IMG/VR virus record: IMGVR_UViG_3300045911_000135
Coordinates: 1-32,813 of that record
DNA from: a virus
Length of the DNA stretch: 32,813 nucleotides
Strand: one strand, 5' to 3'
The notes under the pieces are model-generated. The model made no database searches and was not told the DNA's origin. It saw only the letters and a list, made by a program, of their open reading frames with translations. Positions 25,058-31,500 of this stretch are shown one piece after another (position 1 is the first letter of the stretch; every line of letters begins with the position of its first letter). A program made the translations under genes and the position numbers.

Positions 25058-27283
25058 TCAGTATATATTTTCTGACCTATATATTACTTTTGTATTAGTG
25101 ATTGTTGTTGGGTTACTAATTGTTCCTTTATATTTTAATGGATACTTTCTTATTGATTTACCTCCTACTGTAACAACCGTTGTTGATACTTTGAATATTG
25201 ATTTTAATTTATTAGCTATATGTCTATTCGACATATTGAATTGTTTATGTGTTAGTTGAAAATCCGTAACTATACAAGATCTAATTTCATCTAGTGAAAT
25301 TGTTGGTTTTTCCACTACCTCAAAATTATCCTGTAAATAATCTTCTACATCATTTTTATATCTATATTCATCCGCGTGTTTTAGTAGTTCCTCTCTTGTT
25401 ATATCTGAATCGAGTATTGGATCTTTTCCTGAACACCACTCATTGTAGATAAATCCCCATATACTATCCCAATCAAGATTATATATCTCTCTATCTATTT
25501 TTTTTATATCACATACAAGAAATCTTCTACCTCCTGTATCATCATTAAATACATCATCTGAATTTGTTAAGCCTATAAATGATGATATTCTTTTAAAGTT
25601 ATCCCAAGTCTTAGAATATGGCAATCTAAGTTGTACATGAGGTGTAGATGTAGCTTTTTTAACCGCTTCTATTTCAGATCTCCTAGCCATTGATAACTCA
25701 TCATCTACAACAAACATATAAGATGATAATAACTTTTTATTATCCTTTCCTTGATCCTTATAATCAAATGATGTTGTTGTAAATTCACTGAATGGTTTTG
25801 TTAAAGCATTTGATACAAACCAACTCTTACCAATCATTTGTTCTCCTTTTAATATAATTATCTCATCATAATAAGTTCCATATTCACCAAATAAATTCTT
25901 CATTGCTCCTAACATCCATCGATAGAATATTTTAGCAGTCATTTTATTATCTTTTGTATGTATATGATCGAATATACTATCAAAAAATGATCTATTAGAT
26001 GTCTTTACTCTATCTAACTTTTCCCTAATAAAGTTTCTATAAGTGATCATATCTTTTGTGAAGAGATATTCTTCTAAAGTTCTCTTATCTAAAGAAAGAT
26101 AAGAATCCCTAAAGTCTTTAAGAAGTTGGTTCATTTCAATATCATCTAACCTTACTAAATCATCACCTTTTTGAATATAGTATTGTTTTGAAACCTCTTC
26201 TAAAACCAAGTTATACTTCATATGTTTACTAAATATTTCTGGTATATCAGATGGTACCCATTTAAACGAAGTATAGACATTATTTTTATCATTAAAACCA
26301 TATTTCGTTTCCATTAGTCTATAGAACCATTTAATCCCTAACTTATTTGGGTCATAACCAGTCTTAACTATTTCTTTCCATTTTTCTTCTACCTCTTTTT
26401 CATTATATTTAGAAGATAATTTCGAAAAATTATGAAACATTTGTCCAGCTACAGTAGGATTATTTATGTATCCATATAACAAAAAACCTAAGTTTAACCA
26501 CTCATTATAATCATCAAATGCTACAATTCCAGATGATGTTAAATGTTCTAAAGATTTTGTAAATAAAAGCGATGATGTAGCTGATGGTTTTGATTTTGAT
26601 TTAGTCAATGACTTCGATGATGATGATGGTTTGAATTTACTCCATAACTCCACAACTGAACAATCTTCATTATAATAAACATCTGATCCAATAGGTAAAA
26701 AACAAGCTCTATTTATATTCCTACATTTTACATCTATTTGAAGATTATAGGTTTTAAGAAAATACTCTTGTAGATGATCAAATGCAAACTTCTCAACAAA
26801 CTCTATAAGGTCTTCCTGTTTTAATTCTCCATCAGGTATATCTAATTGTACTATAGCCTTTATACCCTTTGATGGACTCTTAAACATAAAAAGTATAAAT
26901 GGATCATTTTCTAATTTACCCCAACTATGACTTGTTACATCATCAAAATCTAATGTTATTAAGCCGTTATATTCAGTGACCTTAGACTTTGTAGATTTTC
27001 CTTCTATATTTACATTATAAACGCAAGGAAGACCAAGCTTTAATTCATCAATTTTATCCTTTAAAGCCAATTTTGATACCTCATCTGTTGACTTTTTATA
27101 TAAACTATATAAGTTTCTTATATCATCTGTTCTCTTTTTTAGCGGATCTTTATTAACAGATAACCCTATTCCTGCGGAAATATAGCCTTTTATTTTCTCC
27201 AAATCAATATTTTTTCCCAATTTTTGTTTAATATTTCCTAAAAACAACAATTTTTTTTGATTCTTTATCGTTATAGTTTTCAT
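25058..27283 (-). CDS. Primase-helicase (BT4734-like / VirE family)
   Basis: 741 residues with three parts. Residues about 80-215 are an archaeo-eukaryotic-type primase domain: LITLDFDDV (108-116) holds the metal-binding acids, and KSPSKGIKAIVQLD and NRACFLPIGSDVYYNED follow. Residues about 245-325 resemble the PriCT-2 helical domain (DYNEWLNLGFLLYGY...KWKEIVKTGYDP). Residues about 440-600 are a VirE-type ATPase: Walker A GEQMIGKSW (480-488), Walker B YMFVVDDE (522-529), and GLTNSDDVFNDDTGGRRFLV (571-590), a family signature. The C-terminus ends in a small basic winged-helix-like region. It should prime and unwind at the phage origin. It is the largest early gene; the AT-rich region just upstream (27284-27568) is a candidate origin. 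Confidence 0.9.
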   Translation of the reverse strand: MKTITIKNQKKLLFLGNIKQKLGKNIDLEKIKGYISAGIGLSVNKDPLKKRTDDIRNLYSLYKKSTDEVSKLALKDKIDELKLGLPCVYNVNIEGKSTKSKVTEYNGLITLDFDDVTSHSWGKLENDPFILFMFKSPSKGIKAIVQLDIPDGELKQEDLIEFVEKFAFDHLQEYFLKTYNLQIDVKCRNINRACFLPIGSDVYYNEDCSVVELWSKFKPSSSSKSLTKSKSKPSATSSLLFTKSLEHLTSSGIVAFDDYNEWLNLGFLLYGYINNPTVAGQMFHNFSKLSSKYNEKEVEEKWKEIVKTGYDPNKLGIKWFYRLMETKYGFNDKNNVYTSFKWVPSDIPEIFSKHMKYNLVLEEVSKQYYIQKGDDLVRLDDIEMNQLLKDFRDSYLSLDKRTLEEYLFTKDMITYRNFIREKLDRVKTSNRSFFDSIFDHIHTKDNKMTAKIFYRWMLGAMKNLFGEYGTYYDEIIILKGEQMIGKSWFVSNALTKPFSEFTTTSFDYKDQGKDNKKLLSSYMFVVDDELSMARRSEIEAVKKATSTPHVQLRLPYSKTWDNFKRISSFIGLTNSDDVFNDDTGGRRFLVCDIKKIDREIYNLDWDSIWGFIYNEWCSGKDPILDSDITREELLKHADEYRYKNDVEDYLQDNFEVVEKPTISLDEIRSCIVTDFQLTHKQFNMSNRHIANKLKSIFKVSTTVVTVGGKSIRKYPLKYKGTISNPTTITNTKVIYRSENIY

Positions 27284-27568
27284 AAATAATTCAATTTTTT
27301 ATTTTTTTTACCTCATAACCATGATATGATATAATGTAAAAAAGTTTAAAAAAAATTAAAAATGATAGATTTTGAATTCTGTGTGGTAATTTGTAATTTT
27401 AAAACCCTTTTATATCCTTTCCTTTACCAAATTACTTACTTACTTATATATATATATGTATATAGGTATTATTTATTTAAAATTATTTAAAATATTTAAA
27501 AAATATTTTTTAAAAATATATATATTTATAGGGAACACATAATGTCATTGACTAAGTAGTAATTTGGA
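27284..27568. other. AT-rich gene-free region, candidate replication origin and promoter of the primase gene
   Basis: Almost pure A/T. It contains ATGATAT repeats near 27320, a (TA)n stretch near 27447-27460, and a perfect 20-base palindrome at 27495-27514 (TTTAAAAAAT/ATTTTTTAAA). There is no credible open frame. Location directly upstream of the primase-helicase gene and beside the structured repeats fits an origin, but no initiator binding sites were recognised. Confidence 0.4.
27495..27514. repeat. 20-bp perfect palindrome
   Basis: TTTAAAAAAT followed by ATTTTTTAAA, symmetrical over all 20 bases, within the AT-rich region before the primase-helicase gene. Confidence 0.7.
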
Positions 27569-27679
27569 AAAAATCATTTTTAGAGGTTTAGGGAAACGAT
27601 CTCGCCTCGATTGATAGTTAGTATCGACCGAAGGTGTTTTAATCAATCCTGGTTAAAATGGTGAAGCCTGGGAGTGTAA
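27569..27679 (+). ncRNA. Structured RNA repeat, copy A
   Basis: 111 bp identical to copy B. Predicted plus-strand folding: CGCC (27603-27606) with GGTG (27633-27636), TCGAT (27607-27611) with ATCGA (27623-27627) holding the loop around GATAGTTAGT, and TTTTAA (27637-27642) with TTAAAA (27653-27658) holding TCAATCCTGG. A 3' block AATGGTGAAG then CCTGGGAGTGTAA is shared with the diverged copy D. G-U pairs in the stems favour the plus strand as the RNA strand. No protein is encoded consistently by the copies. Confidence 0.6.
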
Positions 27680-27760
27680 AAATTATTTTTCGAGCTTTAG
27701 GGAAACGATCTCGCCTCAACTGATGATTTCTCCCCACCGCTAAAAGAGGTGGGGTTCTTG
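27678..27760 (+). ncRNA. Hybrid copy C: shared 5' part, different hairpin
   Basis: The first 40 bases (27678-27717) match copy A at 37 positions (TTTAGGGAAACGATCTCGCC and flanks). After CTC the sequence departs and forms a strong hairpin: CCCCACC (27732-27738) with GGTGGGG (27748-27754), loop GCTAAAAGA. The conserved 3' half is missing. Copy B begins immediately after, so C sits as a spacer between two exact copies. Confidence 0.5.
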
Positions 27761-27871
27761 AAAAATCATTTTTAGAGGTTTAGGGAAACGATCTCGCCTC
27801 GATTGATAGTTAGTATCGACCGAAGGTGTTTTAATCAATCCTGGTTAAAATGGTGAAGCCTGGGAGTGTAA
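27761..27871 (+). ncRNA. Structured RNA repeat, copy B
   Basis: Identical over 111 bp to copy A, offset by 192 bp. Its 3' end lies 8 bases from the stop of the small minus-strand gene at 27880. Exact identity next to a diverged copy (D) points to recent duplication or active homogenisation. Confidence 0.6.
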
Positions 27872-27879
27872 TTGGATAT

Positions 27880-28191
27880 CTAATTTTCATTTAAAATTAA
27901 AAATCCATAATTATCATCATTTTGGCGCTTTCCTAATTTAATCAAATCGTTAATAAATAGTATATTCATAAACATAATTCCTTCACTCAATTCATAGGTA
28001 CCCTTTCTATTATAATCATCAAGACATTTCGCTTCTAATTGATCGAGATATACAATAGCATCGTTTATATCTGAATCAGATTTGAGTAGCATTTCAGACA
28101 TTGCTTTGATTAGATTTTCCGATAAATCTAACTCAGCTACCACTGTACCTTTCCAGAATCCTTGAATTTTTATTTTTTTCATTTTTTTCAT
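27880..28191 (-). CDS. Small early protein, function unknown
   Basis: 103 residues. The start is MKKMKKIKIQGFWKGTVVAELD (second Met at residue 4 also possible), followed by a helical part (SENLIKAMSEMLLKSDSDIN) and FINDLIKLGKRQNDDNYGF. No cysteine pair, membrane segment or known motif. It has the only clear host-type promoter in the window (TTG-N20-TATCTTTG), so it is probably expressed first after infection. It is enclosed by copies of the structured RNA repeat on both sides. A host-takeover or counter-defence protein is plausible but unproven. It ends in TAG. Confidence 0.55.
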   Translation of the reverse strand: MKKMKKIKIQGFWKGTVVAELDLSENLIKAMSEMLLKSDSDINDAIVYLDQLEAKCLDDYNRKGTYELSEGIMFMNILFINDLIKLGKRQNDDNYGFLILNEN

Positions 28192-28213
28192 TTTTTCTTC
28201 GTTTTTAACTATA

Positions 28214-28244
28214 CAAAGATAATATTAATTTTCCAATTCACCAA
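28214..28244 (-). promoter_or_regulatory. Bacteroidota housekeeping-type promoter
   Basis: On the minus strand TTG (28244-28242), 20 bases, then TATCTTTG (28221-28214), matching the Bacteroidota -33 TTG / -7 TAnnTTTG consensus. It lies about 23 bases above the start of the small gene at 28191. Confidence 0.7.
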
Positions 28245-28261
28245 TTTTTTTTTCTCAAAAA

Positions 28262-28376
28262 ATAAAAAACTATTTTTTAGACGTTTTAAAAGGAGATCTC
28301 GCTATTGGTCGATAGATAGTATGGCTTGAACGGTTTAAATCAATCCTGGCTAAAATGGTGAAGTCTGGGAGAGTAA
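28262..28376 (+). ncRNA. Structured RNA repeat, diverged copy D
   Basis: Shares the 39-base 3' block with copies A and B at 36 positions (28338-28376) and GATCTCGC (28295-28302). The loop GATAGATAGTAT sits on stem GGTC (28307-28310) with GGCT (28323-28326), whose bases differ from the A/B stem yet still pair. The second hairpin TTTA/TAAA with loop around ATCAATCCTGG is kept. It lies about 100 bases upstream of the small terminase gene, and upstream of the promoter of the minus-strand gene. Confidence 0.6.
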
Positions 28377-28473
28377 AATATATAAAATAAAAAGAAGATA
28401 ATTAATATTTTCACCAAATAAACAGGGAACATCGTTTTTAATATATATACAATAGTGAACTAAACTTACGAAA
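28377..28473 (+). promoter_or_regulatory. Leader of the packaging genes
   Basis: 97 A/T-rich bases between copy D and the small terminase start, containing CAGGGAACATCG and a TATATATACAATAG stretch about 30 bases before the ATG. No AAGCA/CATAT element is present, so terminase expression is probably controlled differently from the capsid and tail genes. Confidence 0.3.
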
Positions 28474-28911
28474 ATGAAAGCAAAATTTCAAAAAAAGGAT
28501 ATAATAGCAGCTCTTGTAAAGATGAGATTGGTTGAATGTGCTTCTACTAAAACCTTAATGGATTTCCTTGGAAATCAATTAGGATACTCAAAAACAACAT
28601 CATATGAATATCTTAAACTGATGAGAGAATCAATTAAGGACCAATACTCATTGTTAAATCCATCAATGATAGAAGAAGCTATCGGTCAATATGAAGAAGC
28701 TATAGAAATGGCAAGACAAAGAAAAGATTGGAAACTTTGGAACGATTTAAGAAGAGAATTAAATAAAATACAAGGTGTATATGCTACAGAGAAGATTGAT
28801 ATAACAACTAATGGTAAAGATCTACAAATAACAGAAATAACTGTTAATATACAATATAATGATATGAGAACTATTGGAACACAAAGTCGAGAAAATAATA
28901 GAATAGAATAG
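28474..28911 (+). CDS. terS: Terminase small subunit
   Basis: 145 residues. The N-terminal half is a helix-turn-helix-like segment (TKTLMDFLGNQLGYSKTTSY) followed by helices (EEAIGQYEEAIEMARQRKDW, LWNDLRRELNKIQGVY). The phrase 'L..el.kiqG.y..ekidIt..G' is typical of small terminases of Bacteroidota phages. It should bind the packaging site and recruit the large subunit. It ends in TAG two bases before the remnant of the large-subunit start. The repeat copy D upstream could be part of a packaging site, which is inference. Confidence 0.75.
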   Translation: MKAKFQKKDIIAALVKMRLVECASTKTLMDFLGNQLGYSKTTSYEYLKLMRESIKDQYSLLNPSMIEEAIGQYEEAIEMARQRKDWKLWNDLRRELNKIQGVYATEKIDITTNGKDLQITEITVNIQYNDMRTIGTQSRENNRIE

Positions 28912-28912
28912 A

Positions 28913-29035
28913 ATGAGTAAAAGAGTTAAACTCCTACAAGAGTTATAGAAAATTTATGAAGAAGAAGTGAAATTAAACATACAAGGTTCATATAATTTAG
29001 ATCAACTTATTAAATCAGATAAGAGACTCAACTAA
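28913..29035 (+). pseudogene. Orphan first copy of the large terminase N-terminus
   Basis: From ATG at 28913 the frame reads MSKRVKLLQEL, then TAG (28946-28948), then KIYEEE and VKLNIQGSYNLDQLIKSDKR up to a TAA at 29033-29035. A GTG at 28967 begins the part that corresponds to the second copy at 29249, which has MKLNITGSYNLDQLLKSSKR. Over 66 bases the two copies are only about two-thirds identical, with many silent changes, so this is not a fresh duplication. The copy ends at the ATG of the endonuclease remnant (TAA-ATG). It looks like the original 5' end of the large terminase gene cut off by endonuclease insertion. Confidence 0.7.
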
Positions 29036-29245
29036 ATGAATACAATAGAATATAAAGATATGGAGATATGGAAAGAAATACCAGGATACTCAAGATACCA
29101 AGCATCTAATCTTGGTAGAATTAGGTCTATGAATTATAAGGGGAGAAAACAATTAGCCGAGAAGTATGGTGTATCACAATACACTATTAAAGAACTCGTT
29201 ACTAATAGAAAAAATAGAAAAAATTCGTGGGAGCATGTCCGCTAA
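29036..29245 (+). CDS. Homing endonuclease remnant (NUMOD4 plus helix-turn-helix, no HNH core)
   Basis: 69 residues. EIWKEIPGYSRYQASNLG then RIRSMNYKG (about residues 10-37) is a textbook NUMOD4 domain. It is followed almost directly by KQLAEKYGVSQYTIKELVTN, a NUMOD1-like DNA-binding helix-turn-helix. Full-length relatives carry an HNH nuclease of roughly 50-100 residues between these parts; it is missing, so an internal in-frame deletion is likely. It lies between two copies of the large terminase N-terminus. The product may still bind DNA but should not cut. Confidence 0.75.
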   Translation: MNTIEYKDMEIWKEIPGYSRYQASNLGRIRSMNYKGRKQLAEKYGVSQYTIKELVTNRKNRKNSWEHVR

Positions 29246-29248
29246 CAT

Positions 29249-30453
29249 ATGAAACTAAACATTACAGGATCATATAACTTGGACCAACTACTAAAAAGTA
29301 GTAAAAGGTTCACTTTATTAGTGGGCGGCTCCCGCTCGCGGCAGGAAAGACGTATGCTATACTACAATGGATAATTATATACTCTTTAAAGAATACCAGT
29401 AAAACAATCACAATAGCTCGTAAAACATTCCCAGCACTTAGAGCTGGAGCTTATCGCGAATTTATACAATTATTAAAAGATTTAGAGATTTATAGAGAAG
29501 AAAATCATAATAAAACAAATAACACCTATACACTAAAAAATAACCTAATACAATTCATATCAATCGATCAATCTATTAAGTTAAGAGGTCTTAAACACGA
29601 TGTAGTATTTGTAGATGAGGTGAATGAATTGAATAAAGAAGAGTTTGATCAATTAGTTATGAGAACAAATGAGAAGATTATAATGGCTCAAAACCCTTCT
29701 GATGCTTTACACTTCTCATTAACATATCAAAATCACCCAGAATGTACTTATATACACTCAACCTATAAAGACAATCCCTTCTTATCAAGAGGTATTATTA
29801 ATCAAATAGAGAGTTATAAAAACACTGATGAAGATATGTGGAATGTTTATGGTTTGGGACTTCCAGCTAAGAATAATGAATTAGTTTATACACACGCTCA
29901 ATTCTATAATGATGAAGAACTTTATGTAAAAGATGCTGATGGTAAAGATATACCAATCTATAATGAGATTATATATGGTTTAGACTTTGGATTCAATCAC
30001 CCTACCGCATTAGTTAAAGTATATATGTGTGATGAAGCAATTTATTGTGAAGAGATTATACACGAGAGTTATTTAACAACTAGTGATTTAATACAGAAGA
30101 TGAAATCACTTAATATACCTACTGATAAAAAAATATACTGTGATTCAGCCGAACCTAAAACAATCGAAGAAATAAAGAGGGCAGGTTTTGATGCCGTCTT
30201 GTCACTTAAAGAAGTCAAAGAAGGTATAGACTGTATTAAATCATTTAAGTTCTATATAAACAATAACTCTACTAAATTGATTAGTGAGTTAAGAAAGTAT
30301 AAGTGGAAGATGAAGAACGGACAAAAAACAGATGAACCTATTAGATTATTCGATGATGGCTTATGCGCAATAAGATATGCTGTATATACATATACACAAA
30401 AGACAAAACGTAGTAATGATTATGATTTTGATGTAGAAATAATTGATTTGTAA
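29249..30453 (+). CDS. terL: Terminase large subunit, interrupted by a 5-base insertion in Walker A
   Basis: From ATG at 29249 the chain reads MKLNITGSYNLDQLLKSSKR, then LLVGGSRS, and leaves frame. Five bases (CGGCA, about 29339-29343) separate TCG from GGA-AAG-ACG, after which GKTYAILQWIIIYSLKN continues from 29344 in another frame to 30453. Joined, it is about 400 residues, normal for TerL. The ATPase has Walker B VVFVDEVNEL (about 29605-29634) and AQNPSD; the RNase H-like nuclease has GLDFGFNHPTAL, YCDSAEP and LFDDGLCAIRY with the three metal-binding Asp. Either the gene is broken in this consensus, or the frame is restored by recoding, or the assembly merged variants. Confidence 0.8.
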
Positions 30454-30467
30454 AAAATAAGAAAATT

Positions 30468-30713
30468 ATGAATGAGATTAATAAGTATATGAAAAAACAA
30501 CCAATGTACTCACGTGTTGTTAGAGAGATAATATATAAAAACGATTTAGGAGACACCCTAGAGAAGATCACCCTTGCAACAGGTCAATCTGTATACCGAG
30601 TAATAAGTATTGGTATAGGACAATGTGGTGAATTTTTAAACGTAAAAATATATAACGAGATACCTATAGATATAATGAGGGATATAAAATTAAGAAAAAT
30701 ATTAAATGAATGA
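30468..30713 (+). CDS. Small protein between terminase and tail genes, function unknown
   Basis: 81 residues, basic, with predicted strands (YSRVVREIIYKNDLGDTLEK, SVYRVISIGIGQCGEFLNVK). No recognised domain. It follows the large terminase by 14 bases and overlaps the next start by 8, so it is likely a real gene of the packaging/tail unit. Confidence 0.55.
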   Translation: MNEINKYMKKQPMYSRVVREIIYKNDLGDTLEKITLATGQSVYRVISIGIGQCGEFLNVKIYNEIPIDIMRDIKLRKILNE

Positions 30714-31478
30714 GATTAAAATACCAACCACTTGGGATGAAGTAACAATAGGACAATGGCAAGAGATTAGTAATATAGAAACTGATCTACCGGAAACAAA
30801 AGATATCGAGACTATCGCTATCTTAGCTGATATAGACCCAGAAGAGATAAGACAATTGAATATAAAAACATATCAAAGTTTAAAAGAAAAGTTAAGAATT
30901 TTATCAGATAGTCCAATTTCAACCGAAATGAAGTTAAAGATAGAATTGAATGGTAGAAAATACGGGTTTATACCTAACCTTGATTTTATAACAGCTGGTG
31001 AGTGGGCAGATATTAATCAATGGTCAAACGATTCAGTTGATAATTTACATTTGATATCAGCCGTTCTATACAGACCAATTATTAAAGAAGATGATGATAA
31101 CTATGAAATTGCTCCTCACCTACCAAATGGATTTATGCAAAGAGCTGAATTGTTTAAGAAAGAACTGCCAATCACAGCTGTTTATCAATCTATTTTTTTT
31201 TTTATAAGTTTCGGGATAGAGTATATGAGGATTTTAACGGAATATTTAACGGAAGAAGAATTGGAGAAGAAGAAGAAGACCTCGAAGAAGACGACAACCC
31301 AGAAAGCTACGAAGAGAAAAAGAGACAAGCCTTCCAAAAACAATGGGGAACATATGATATCTTAGTTAGAGTAGCTGATGGTGACCTATTGAAAGTTCAA
31401 AAGTTGTATGAACTACCCATTAAAGCTATATTTAACCACCTATCTTACCTCTTAAGCGGCGGTTTTAGAAAGCAATAA
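30706..31478 (+). CDS. Tail-assembly-chaperone-like protein, apparently spanning a -1 frameshift at a T11 run
   Basis: The first frame starts IPTTWDEVTIGQWQEISNIE, a pattern I associate with a conserved Bacteroidota-phage protein placed between packaging and tail genes. At the run of 11 T (31193-31203) it continues as a Lys/Thr-rich sequence to TAG at 31365 that looks like out-of-frame reading. The -1 frame instead reads YKFRDRVYEDFNGIFNGRR, an acidic linker (EEEEDLEEDD), then KRQAFQKQWGTYDILVRVAD and LPIKAIFNHLSYLLSGGF to TAA at 31478, far more protein-like. A joined product would be about 257 residues. Programmed slippage, as in lambda gpG/gpGT, and a miscounted homopolymer are both possible. 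The chaperone role is a guess. Confidence 0.6.
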
Positions 31479-31500
31479 TAAAATGATAAACATATAAGTT
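31467..31500 (+). promoter_or_regulatory. Bipartite late-promoter-like element, copy 7
   Basis: AGAAAGCA (31467-31474, overlapping the end of the previous coding frame), 16 bp, CATATAAGTT (31491-31500), ending directly at the ATG of the next gene (31501). Confidence 0.55.

Noticed and set aside
27714-27766. CTGATGA ... GAAA around a hairpin in copy C, reminiscent of a hammerhead ribozyme core
   Set aside because: The bases next to the core do not pair as stem II requires, and no stems I and III with a cleavage site can be drawn. Copies A, B and D lack the motif.
27569-28376. CRISPR array or solitary CRISPR repeats
   Set aside because: Copies are over 110 bp, irregularly spaced and partly overlapping, with no constant short repeat and spacer pattern and no cas gene.
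27530-28435. AGGGAACA at 27530 and 28424 as flanking direct repeats of a mobile segment
   Set aside because: Eight shared bases are too few, flanks differ and no transposase or integrase is present.
23037-28948. Genome-wide TAG-to-glutamine recoding as in some gut phages
   Set aside because: The in-frame TAG codons are limited to the methyltransferase and the orphan terminase start. No virion gene has one, and TAG appears to be a normal stop for genes ending at 19442, 28911 and 27880. No suppressor tRNA gene was seen.
31204-31365. Lys/Thr-rich C-terminus of the 30706 frame
   Set aside because: It is the acidic linker of the -1 frame read out of frame; the other frame gives a normal-looking protein end.
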